Under the pieces are notes generated by a model. It was not told where the DNA came from. It saw only the letters and a program-made list of their open reading frames with translations, and did no database searches. A program made the translations under genes and the position numbers. 15,190 bases of DNA from Gammaproteobacteria bacterium (lineage in GTDB: Bacteria; Pseudomonadota; Gammaproteobacteria; SZUA-229): assembly GCA_016764035.1 (NCBI GenBank), contig JAESSQ010000053.1:1-15190 (forward strand), in the 5' to 3' direction. Each line of letters begins with the position of its first letter. The first letter of the stretch is position 1. Shown here piece by piece: positions 7,701 to 14,668 of the stretch.

Positions 7701-8264
7701 TCATTCTCCAAAAATAAAATTATTATCAATATCTTTAAGCATAGGAGCATTCTTATCTTTATCTGCAATTATCAAGTTTTCAAAATCTACATCCATTGCG
7801 ATGTTGATAGTAGTATCTTGAAAATTCAATATTCTATCATACTCTGGAGCATATAATTCATCCATTTTATAGAGAATATTAACATTATCTGTTAATGTCA
7901 AAAATCCGTGGGCAAAACCTTTTGGTATAAACAATTGTTTATGATTTTCATCCGATAAAACTTGCGAAACATACTGTCCATATGTTGGTGAATTCTTTCT
8001 TATATCCACTACGAAGTCCAAAATTTTACCGGAAACAACTCTGACTATAGTAGTTTGGGATTTTGGATTCATTTGATAATGCAATCCTCTAAAAGTGTTT
8101 TTATATTTATTATATGATTGATTATCTTGAATAAAATTATGTTTTAGTTTATTTTTTAAAAATGTACTTTGAGAATAACTTTCATAAAAAAAGCCCCTCT
8201 CATCGTCAAATATTTTTGGACTTAGTACTAATACCCCATCTAACTTTGTTTGTTCAATTTTCAT
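7701..8264 (-). CDS. rmlC: dTDP-4-dehydrorhamnose 3,5-epimerase RmlC (or related dTDP-4-keto sugar epimerase)
   Basis: A 187-residue cupin. DDERGFFYESY (20-30), FRGLHYQ with catalytic His62, VVDIRKNSPTYGQY, FIPKGFAHGFL and Tyr138 in ELYAPEYD are all RmlC hallmarks. The enzyme epimerises C3 and C5 of dTDP-4-keto-6-deoxyglucose to give dTDP-4-keto-L-rhamnose. No rmlD follows, so the epimerised product may be reduced by one of the SDRs of this operon, or the protein may be a 5- or 3-mono-epimerase working on the amino/C-methyl sugar, as in antibiotic sugar pathways. The gene is first in the minus-strand operon. Its ribosome site is weak (AAAAGA), and the divergent region upstream contains a plausible promoter. 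Confidence 0.93.
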   Translation of the reverse strand: MKIEQTKLDGVLVLSPKIFDDERGFFYESYSQSTFLKNKLKHNFIQDNQSYNKYKNTFRGLHYQMNPKSQTTIVRVVSGKILDFVVDIRKNSPTYGQYVSQVLSDENHKQLFIPKGFAHGFLTLTDNVNILYKMDELYAPEYDRILNFQDTTINIAMDVDFENLIIADKDKNAPMLKDIDNNFIFGE

Positions 8265-8293
8265 TAATTATCTTTTAAATATTTTATAAAGAT

Positions 8294-8323
8294 ATTGTAC
8301 TTTGTTTTCCTTTAATATAACAA
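8294..8323 (-). promoter_or_regulatory. Putative sigma-70 promoter of the rmlC operon
   Basis: On the minus strand TTGTTA (8318-8323) and TACAAT (8294-8299) are separated by 18 bases and lie about 30 bases upstream of the rmlC ATG. Four of six bases match the -35 consensus and five of six the -10. It is the best candidate in the divergent intergenic region, but AT-rich DNA makes chance matches common. Confidence 0.45.
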
Positions 8324-8363
8324 ATCCATTTTGTTTAGATTTTAAGTTATAGAAATCATTTTT

Positions 8364-8393
8364 TTGCTAACTGTAAAGAAATTTTTGTATAAT
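8364..8393 (+). promoter_or_regulatory. Putative sigma-70 promoter of the rmlA operon
   Basis: TTGCTA (8364-8369) and a perfect TATAAT (8388-8393) have an 18-base spacer. A TTTTTG stretch directly before the -10 resembles the T-rich extended -10 of Campylobacterota promoters. Transcription would begin near 8400, giving a leader of about 35 bases before the rmlA start. Confidence 0.55.
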
Positions 8394-8409
8394 GTTAAAA
8401 AATAACAAA

Positions 8410-8439
8410 ATGAAAGATTATTTAGGAGTATTGCATTAA
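8410..8439 (+). other. Nine-codon upstream reading frame overlapping the rmlA start
   Basis: An ATG at 8410 opens a frame for the peptide MKDYLGVLH that ends at TAA 8437-8439, inside the first two codons of rmlA. It begins about ten bases after the predicted transcription start and has no clear ribosome site. It could couple translation to the rmlA ATT start, or be fortuitous. Confidence 0.25.
8424..8428 (+). promoter_or_regulatory. Ribosome binding site deciding an ATT start for rmlA
   Basis: AGGAG lies six bases before the ATT at 8435-8437, the expected Shine-Dalgarno spacing. The same frame has a TAG at 8423-8425 and no ATG, GTG or TTG between that stop and 8531, so this site supports initiation at ATT or the recent loss of an ATG. 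Confidence 0.7.
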
Positions 8440-9319
8440 AGGAATTATATTAGCTGGGGGAAGCGGTACAAGACTTTACCCTATAACAAAAGGTGTTTCT
8501 AAGCAATTAGTTCCGATTTATGATAAACCAATGATTTATTATCCACTTTCTGTTTTAATGCTTGCTGGAATCACAGAAGTATTGATTATATCAACTTCAC
8601 ATGACTTGCCGAGATTTAAAGATCTCTTAGGAAATGGTTCTGACATAGGAATGAACTTTAGTTATAAAGTTCAACCTTCTCCGGATGGGCTTGCCCAAGC
8701 TTTCATATTAGGAGAAGAATTTATAGGCGGAGATGACGTTTGTTTAGTTCTTGGGGATAATATATTTTATGGACATGGGTTAACAGACTTATTAGCAACA
8801 TCTGTTAAAAATGTTAGTAAATATAATAGTGCTACAGTTTTTGGATACTATGTAAAAGATCCTGAGAGATATGGTGTTGCGGAATTTGATGAAAATGGCG
8901 ATGTTATAAGTATAGTAGAAAAACCATCTAAACCAAAATCAAATTATGCAGTAGTAGGTCTGTATTTTTATCCAAACGATGTAGTTATAAAGGCAAAAGA
9001 TGTAAAACTGTCCGATCGAGGAGAGTTAGAAATAACAACACTCAACCAATACTATTTAAGTGAAGGAAGGTTAAAAGTTGAACTTATGGGCAGAGGGTAT
9101 GCTTGGTTAGATACAGGTACGCATGAGAGTTTATTAGAAGCGGGTCAATTCATACAAACAATTGAAAATAGGCAGTCTTTAAAAGTGGCATGTTTAGAAG
9201 AGATAGCATATGAGATGGGATATATTAGCAGAAAGAAATTATTAGAGCTTGCAGAGCCTTTGAAGAAAAATCAATACGGTCAATATCTAATCAGTAGAGC
9301 GAATCAAAGAAGAATATAG
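8435..9319 (+). CDS. rmlA: Glucose-1-phosphate thymidylyltransferase RmlA with an ATT start codon
   Basis: Makes dTDP-glucose from dTTP and glucose-1-phosphate, the first step of dTDP-sugar synthesis. From the ATT at 8435 the product is 294 residues, the usual RmlA length. It has the nucleotide-binding loop GGSGTRLYP at 8-16 and KQLVPIYDKPMIYYPLSVLM next. LGDNIFYGHG, ERYGVAEFD, VEKPSKPKSNYAVVGLY and GYAWLDTGTHESL complete the family signature. The first standard start (ATG 8531) would delete the catalytic N-terminus, so it cannot give an active enzyme. ATT sits exactly where family members have ATG (MKGIILAGG) and has AGGAG six bases upstream. Either rare AUU initiation is used or the start has mutated. 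It is divergent from rmlC and heads the plus-strand block. Confidence 0.93.
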   Translation: MKGIILAGGSGTRLYPITKGVSKQLVPIYDKPMIYYPLSVLMLAGITEVLIISTSHDLPRFKDLLGNGSDIGMNFSYKVQPSPDGLAQAFILGEEFIGGDDVCLVLGDNIFYGHGLTDLLATSVKNVSKYNSATVFGYYVKDPERYGVAEFDENGDVISIVEKPSKPKSNYAVVGLYFYPNDVVIKAKDVKLSDRGELEITTLNQYYLSEGRLKVELMGRGYAWLDTGTHESLLEAGQFIQTIENRQSLKVACLEEIAYEMGYISRKKLLELAEPLKKNQYGQYLISRANQRRI

Positions 9320-9380
9320 TTATTAGTATGAAAATGTACAATAGTCAAATAAACATTAAATTAGAATGGAAAGTGAAATT

Positions 9381-10328
9381 ATGAGTTTTTTAAAGAATTT
9401 TATAAAAAAAGTGATGGGTAAGGTTATTAATTTAAAAGCTTATAATTTAAAGATTAATGATTTAAAAATATTGACGTCTCAAGCCCTTGTAAGAGATAAT
9501 AAAAATAGTAATTTTTCAAATATTCAAGATGCCGAATTTAAAGTTTTTTCACAGTGGGGTGAAGATGGCATAATCCAGTATTTAGTAAATAAACTACCTA
9601 TAAAAAATAAAGTTTTTATTGAGTTTGGCGTTGAAGATTATTCAGAAGCAAATACACGATTCTTACTTGAAAATGACAACTGGTCTGGTTTAGTAATGGA
9701 TGGTTCCTTGAAAAATATAGAACAAATAAAAAACAATCCAATACATTGGAAATATGATTTATTTGCAAAAGACGTTTTCATAACGAAAGACAATATTAAT
9801 TCAACAATTGAAAATTATATTAAAACCTATAGTTTTGACAAAGAAATAGGTTTACTAAGTATTGACATTGATGGAAATGACTACTATGTTTGGGAAGCGA
9901 TAGATTCTATAAATCCAGTTATAGTTATTTGTGAATATAATTCTATATTCGGGAATAAACATAGTATTACAGTTCCATATGATGATGAATTTGTTAGAAC
10001 GCAAAAACATTATTCTAACTTGTATTTTGGAGCTTCTATACAGGCATTTTATAAACTTGCAAAATCTAAGGGCTATGAATTTATTGGTACAAATAAAAAT
10101 TCAGTAAATGCTTTTTTTGTAAAAAAAGAATATGCAAATAAGTATATTCCAGAACTTATAACAACACCAGAAGATAATGTTGTTGAATCTAAGTTTAGAG
10201 AATCTAGAGATGAAACTGGTAATTTAACTTTTCTTAGAACTGATGAGCGTATCAAATTGATAAAATCTATGCCGGTTATAAATTTAGATAACAATCAATT
10301 AGTAACATTGCATAAATTATTTAAATAA
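9381..10328 (+). CDS. FkbM-like / SAM-methyltransferase-like protein of unknown substrate
   Basis: A 315-residue protein. FSQWGEDGI (about 56-64) is followed by the glycine-containing strand FIEFGVED (79-86), which leads to SEANTRFLL and WSGLVMDGS. A second acidic block, LLSIDIDGNDYYVWE, spans about 158-172. The order resembles FkbM-type SAM methyltransferases, in which the first block would bind SAM, and similar proteins are found in surface-polysaccharide loci. I recognise the family style but not a tested function; sugar O-methylation is the cautious guess. The ATG at 9381 is preferred over the in-frame ATG at 9366 because a GGAAAG-like site lies before it and nothing suitable precedes the other. 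It follows rmlA by 61 bases and precedes a GT4 gene by 11. Confidence 0.75.
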   Translation: MSFLKNFIKKVMGKVINLKAYNLKINDLKILTSQALVRDNKNSNFSNIQDAEFKVFSQWGEDGIIQYLVNKLPIKNKVFIEFGVEDYSEANTRFLLENDNWSGLVMDGSLKNIEQIKNNPIHWKYDLFAKDVFITKDNINSTIENYIKTYSFDKEIGLLSIDIDGNDYYVWEAIDSINPVIVICEYNSIFGNKHSITVPYDDEFVRTQKHYSNLYFGASIQAFYKLAKSKGYEFIGTNKNSVNAFFVKKEYANKYIPELITTPEDNVVESKFRESRDETGNLTFLRTDERIKLIKSMPVINLDNNQLVTLHKLFK

Positions 10329-10339
10329 TAGGTTGATAA

Positions 10340-11443
10340 ATGAAAGTTTTATATGATCATCAAATATTTTCTTTGGAAAAGTATGGTGGAATATCAAGAT
10401 ATTTTTATGAGTTGATTAGTGAATATGAGCATATAGAAGATATAGAAGCTACTACTTCATTATTAGTATCAAATAATCATTATCTTTCCGATAGAAAATA
10501 TGTACAGCATATGAACTTATTTCCAAGTAAGGAGTTTAGAGGTAAACATAGACTTCTTTCACCAATCAATAAAATAAATTCAATTCAAAAAATTAAAATG
10601 AAAAACTATAATGTTTTTCATCCAACATATTATGACCCATACTTTTTGAAGTACCTTGGTAACATGCCTTTTGTGCTGACTGTATATGATATGATACACG
10701 AAAAGTTCAGTGAAATGATTTCTAAGAATGACAGAACATCTCATAATAAAAAAATACTAGCTGAAAAAGCATCAAAAATTATAGCAATCTCTGAAAGTAC
10801 AAAAAATGATTTAATAGAAATATTTAATATAGAGGCAGAAAAAATTGATGTCGTTTACCTTTCTAGTTCAATGAAAATAAATAATGATTTTGAAATGAAA
10901 ATAAACCTTCCTAGTAAGTATATTCTATTTGTGGGTCGAAGAACAGGATATAAAAACTTTAGTACATTTATTAAGGCAGTATCTAGAATTCTTAATGAAG
11001 AAGCTGACTTACTTATTGTGTGTGTTGGTGCCGGTAAATTTACATCTGATGAAATTCATTTATTTAATCAATTAAATATAAAAGATAAGATACTACAATT
11101 TGACTTAGATGATGAGTCTTTATCCCAGTTTTACAAAAATGCTTTAATGTTTGTTTTTCCTTCATTGTATGAAGGTTTTGGTATTCCAATTTTGGAATCT
11201 TTTGCCTGCGGATGCCCATTAGTTTGTAGCAATACCAGTTCGTTACCTGAAGTTGCAGGCAATGGAGCACAATACTTTGATCCTTCTAGTGAAAAATCAA
11301 TCTTTGATGCTATCAATAAAGTCTTCAATGATAAAGAATTCAGAAAAATTTTAATCAAGAGTGGTACTCAAAGATTGAAATATTTTTCATGGCGACAGAC
11401 AGCAATAAAAACTCAAAAAATTTATGAAAGTGTAGTAAAATGA
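10340..11443 (+). CDS. GT4-family (GT-B fold) glycosyltransferase
   Basis: A 367-residue retaining glycosyltransferase of the Glycos_transf_1 type. The N-terminal acceptor domain has YGGISRYFYEL at about 15-25 and FHPTYYDPYF near 93-102. The C-terminal donor domain begins at YILFVGRRTGYKN (194-206) and has the EX7E donor-binding motif, with Glu278 and Glu286 in YEGFGIPILESFACG. It likely transfers a sugar from a nucleotide donor onto the lipid-linked repeat unit at the inner face of the cytoplasmic membrane. No transmembrane segment is apparent. Donor and linkage cannot be read from the sequence. TAGG eight bases before the ATG is a fair ribosome site. Its TGA overlaps the next ATG (ATGA), so translation of the two is probably coupled. 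Confidence 0.93.
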   Translation: MKVLYDHQIFSLEKYGGISRYFYELISEYEHIEDIEATTSLLVSNNHYLSDRKYVQHMNLFPSKEFRGKHRLLSPINKINSIQKIKMKNYNVFHPTYYDPYFLKYLGNMPFVLTVYDMIHEKFSEMISKNDRTSHNKKILAEKASKIIAISESTKNDLIEIFNIEAEKIDVVYLSSSMKINNDFEMKINLPSKYILFVGRRTGYKNFSTFIKAVSRILNEEADLLIVCVGAGKFTSDEIHLFNQLNIKDKILQFDLDDESLSQFYKNALMFVFPSLYEGFGIPILESFACGCPLVCSNTSSLPEVAGNGAQYFDPSSEKSIFDAINKVFNDKEFRKILIKSGTQRLKYFSWRQTAIKTQKIYESVVK

Positions 11444-12393
11444 AAATAGCATTAATTACAGGTGTTACAGGTCAGGATGGAACATATTTAGCTAAATTAC
11501 TTCTTGAAAAAAATTATAAAGTTATTGGTACGGTAAGAAGTAACAGGTGTACAAATACACGAAATTTTAAATACCTTGGTATTGATAAAGATATTATTTT
11601 AGAAGAACTTGACCTTCTGGATATGGCAAATATTATTAGGATAATACAAAAATATAAACCTAATGAAATATATAATTTAGCCGCTCAAAGTTCTGTTGGA
11701 TTATCATATTCTCAACCAATAGGAACATTTTCATTCAATACAACATCCGTAAATAATTTACTTGAAAGTATCAGACTATTTAGCCCTAATACAAGACTAT
11801 ATCAAGCATCAAGTAGTGAAATGTATGGAAGAGTGGATAGTATGCCAATTAGAATCGATACTCCTATGCATCCTATAAGCCCTTATGGTGTGTCTAAAAT
11901 GGCCGCACATTTTATGGTTACCACTTATAGGGAGTCTTATGGTATATATGCTTCCAATGGTATATTATTTAATCATGAATCTTTTTTAAGAAGTGATAAC
12001 TTTTTTATAAAAAAGATTATAAGGGATTCTATTGCAATAAAAAATAAAACTTTAAAAGAGTTGAGAGTTGGAAATCTTAATGTCAAAAGAGATTTTGGTT
12101 ATGCTCCAAAATATGTAGAAGTTATGTGGAAAATGATGCAACTTGAGAAACCTGATGACTTTATTATATGTTCAGGAGAATCGATTTTACTAAAAGATAT
12201 AGTAGAATATGTTTTTGAGAAGATGAATTTAGATAAAGAATTGATTATTATTGATGATAGCTTATTTAGACCAAATGAAATTAAAGATATTTATGGAGAT
12301 AATTCTAAAGCAAGAACTATTCTAGATTGGGATTATATTGATTCATTTTACGATATTTTAGATATTTTAATAGAAAAAGAATTAGCACAATAA
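11440..12393 (+). CDS. gmd: GDP-mannose 4,6-dehydratase homologue
   Basis: A 317-residue extended SDR of the GMD type, which converts GDP-mannose to GDP-4-keto-6-deoxymannose. GVTGQDGTYL starts at residue 8, and IYNLAAQSSVGLSYSQP spans about 77-93. The catalytic SSSEMYG has Glu127, the YGVSK motif is Tyr149/Lys153, LFNHES is at 176-181 and RDFGYAPKYVEVMW is present. These blocks are characteristic of GMD. Two family-typical positions differ: the arginine pair usually found after the first strand reads TVRSNRC here, and the NHESP motif reads NHESF. These may point to a divergent subgroup. No reductase (Rmd, Fcl) or perosamine synthase gene is seen in the window, so the end product (GDP-rhamnose, fucose or other) is open. 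It overlaps the GT4 gene by four bases. Confidence 0.88.
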   Translation: MKIALITGVTGQDGTYLAKLLLEKNYKVIGTVRSNRCTNTRNFKYLGIDKDIILEELDLLDMANIIRIIQKYKPNEIYNLAAQSSVGLSYSQPIGTFSFNTTSVNNLLESIRLFSPNTRLYQASSSEMYGRVDSMPIRIDTPMHPISPYGVSKMAAHFMVTTYRESYGIYASNGILFNHESFLRSDNFFIKKIIRDSIAIKNKTLKELRVGNLNVKRDFGYAPKYVEVMWKMMQLEKPDDFIICSGESILLKDIVEYVFEKMNLDKELIIIDDSLFRPNEIKDIYGDNSKARTILDWDYIDSFYDILDILIEKELAQ

Positions 12394-12406
12394 AAAAAGG
12401 TATAGA

Positions 12407-13192
12407 ATGTATTATTTATCTATTATAACTGTTGCATATAACAATATTGAAGGACTTAAAAGAACAAAAGATTCTATTTTTCCGCTTCCACAAAACTGTG
12501 AATGGATTGTAGTAGATGCTAATTCAACCGATGGTACTTGTCTATACCTAGGCCAACTACCTAGTCAAAATAATATTAAATATATTTGTGAACCAGACAA
12601 AGGTATATTTGATGGGATGAATAAAGGTATTAAAATGGCTTCGGGACAATATATTGTCTTTTTAAATTCAGGAGATTTATTTGAGAAGGATATTTTCTAT
12701 AGTCTAAGTGCAGAAGAAAATACTAAGTCAGATATCTTAGTATATAATTATATCCCGTTGGATCCTAACCTAAATACTTCACATGCTCGTAAAATTTCTA
12801 CAGATTTATCTATTTTAAAACAGCGTAATTGTCTACCCCACCAAAGTACATTCATAAAAAAAGATGTATATGCCAAAATAGGAGAGCATAATTTAAAATA
12901 TATGGTCGCTGCAGACTATGATTTTTTTCTAAAAGCTTATCTTAATGGTATTTCGTTTTACTTTGACTTAGAACAATACTTAGCGTATTTTGTACAAGAC
13001 GGTACATCTTTTAAAACTAGGAATGGGATTAAACAAGCATTAGAAAGCCGTTTAATTCAGATTGACAATTATGGATCATATTCCAAAAAACAATTTTTCA
13101 TGTATATGTTAAAATATATATTTTCATTTATTCCTTATGCAGATAGAATAAACTTATTGTTAAGAAAAATACTTTTACATAAAGTTAGGTAG
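12407..13192 (+). CDS. GT2-family glycosyltransferase, WcaE-like
   Basis: A 261-residue inverting GT-A glycosyltransferase. LSIITVAYNN at 4-13 is the nucleotide-binding start, and EWIVVDANSTDGT follows at 32-44. EPDKGIFDGMNKGI (62-75) and VFLNSGDLFEKD (84-95) carry the acidic metal-binding region, here NSGD as in the colanic acid enzyme WcaE. LPHQSTFI and AADYDFFLKAY later in the chain are also typical. It probably adds one sugar of the repeat unit from the cytoplasmic side. AAGG seven bases before the ATG is a good ribosome site. The gene lies 13 bases after the gmd homologue and five before the MBOAT gene, whose ribosome site is inside its last codons. Donor and acceptor are unknown. Confidence 0.93.
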   Translation: MYYLSIITVAYNNIEGLKRTKDSIFPLPQNCEWIVVDANSTDGTCLYLGQLPSQNNIKYICEPDKGIFDGMNKGIKMASGQYIVFLNSGDLFEKDIFYSLSAEENTKSDILVYNYIPLDPNLNTSHARKISTDLSILKQRNCLPHQSTFIKKDVYAKIGEHNLKYMVAADYDFFLKAYLNGISFYFDLEQYLAYFVQDGTSFKTRNGIKQALESRLIQIDNYGSYSKKQFFMYMLKYIFSFIPYADRINLLLRKILLHKVR

Positions 13193-13197
13193 TTAAT

Positions 13198-14667
13198 TTG
13201 CTATTCAATAGTTATGAATTTATATTTATGTTTCTACCTATAACATTCTTTGTATATTTCTATCTCAATTCAAAAAGATTGACAGAAGCTTCAAAAGGAT
13301 TTTTAGTAGTATCATCACTATTCTTTTATAGTTGGTGGAATATAATATATTTACCAATAATATTAGTATCTATGGTATTTAATTATACTATAGGAATATC
13401 ACTTTTAAAAAATACAGAACATAAAAAAGTATCAAAGAAACAACTTCTTACAATTGGTATTACATCTAATATTGGATTATTAGGGTACTTTAAGTACTCA
13501 GATTTTTTTATAAGTAATATAAATTTTGTAATTGGTAGTGAAATAGGACTAGTAAATTTAGCATTACCATTAGCTATATCATTTTTTACTTTCCAACAAA
13601 TAGCATACTTAGTGGATTCATATAGAGGTGAAACTAAAGAGTATGATTTTTTAAATTATGGATTGTTTGTGACATTCTTTCCACAATTAATTGCTGGTCC
13701 AATTGTACACCACAAAGAGATGATGCCACAATTTGCAAATGTGAGAAACAAAGTTAAAAACTATAAAAATATAGCTTTAGGATTGTTTATTTTTTCAATT
13801 GGATTATTTAAAAAAGTTGTAATTGCTGATACGTTTGCTGTATGGGCTACAAATGGATTTGATAAAGCAGAAATACTTACATTTTTTGAGGCTTGGGCTA
13901 CATCACTATCATATACATTCCAATTATATTTTGATTTTAGCGGATACACAGATATGGCTATTGGTGCTGCACTTTTATTTAATATTAGACTACCAATTAA
14001 TTTTAATTCACCATACAAAGCAACTAATATTCAAGATTTTTGGTGAAGGTGGCATATTACTTTAAGTAGATTTTTAAAAGATTATATTTATATTCCATTG
14101 GGTGGTAATAGAAAAGGTAATTTTAGAACTATCAATAATCTAATGGCAACCTTTATACTTGGAGGCATTTGGCATGGGGCTGGCTGGACATTTGTATTTT
14201 GGGGTTTTTTACATGGATTTGCATTAATTATACATCGAATTTGGAATCAATTAGGGTTTAGATTCAACTCAATAATTGGATGGATTATTACTTTTAACTT
14301 TGTGAATATATCTTGGATATTTTTTAGAGCTAAAGAATGGGAGGATGCTATTAAAGTGCTGAAAGGGATGTTTGGCTTTAACGATATTTTAATACAAACG
14401 CAACTATATAACATTCTTCCAAGTTTTTTGAAAAATATTCTTAATCATACAGGTACAATGAAAAATCTAGCTGATGGCACTGTTATGGGTGCAGTTGAAA
14501 TGTTTTTTATAATTCTTATTGGATTTATTACAGTCTTATTCTTTAAAAATACAAATAATATGAGTATTAGTAAAATGTTTTTTATTAATAATTTTATTTT
14601 TTATTTTTTAATTCAAAATTTATTCTTTGGTCAAAATACCTCGGAATTTTTATATTTTAGGTTCTAA
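13198..14667 (+). pseudogene. MBOAT-family O-acyltransferase, interrupted by an in-frame TGA
   Basis: Read through, this is a 489-residue polytopic membrane O-acyltransferase (AlgI-like MBOAT), the usual length. The start is TTG at 13198 with TAGG eight bases upstream, giving the common MLFNSYEFIF opening. FFPQLIAGPI, LYFDFSGYTDMAIG and NIQDFW precede the lesion. Codon 283 (14044-14046) is TGA where relatives have Arg in FWRRWH. The same frame then continues with RWHITLSRFLKDYIYIPLGGNRKG and GGIWHGAGWTF, which holds the catalytic histidine, about His326. The downstream part has no good independent start. The family moves acyl (often acetyl) groups across the membrane onto polysaccharides. The following gene looks like its SGNH-type partner. 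A nonsense mutation, readthrough or a base-calling error are the options. Confidence 0.88.
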
Positions 14668-14668
14668 T

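Noticed and set aside
9328..9384. An 18-residue reading frame between rmlA and the FkbM-like gene that overlaps the latter as ATGA
   Set aside because: It has no ribosome site, no recognisable motif and a composition expected by chance in AT-rich DNA. The ATGA overlap alone is weak evidence.
14044..14046. Selenocysteine insertion or an alternative genetic code at the TGA in the MBOAT gene
   Set aside because: Relatives have Arg, not Cys, here and I see no SECIS-like hairpin directly downstream. TGA ends several intact genes in the window (fdtA, rmlC, the SDR at 1454, the GT4 gene), so the standard code applies.
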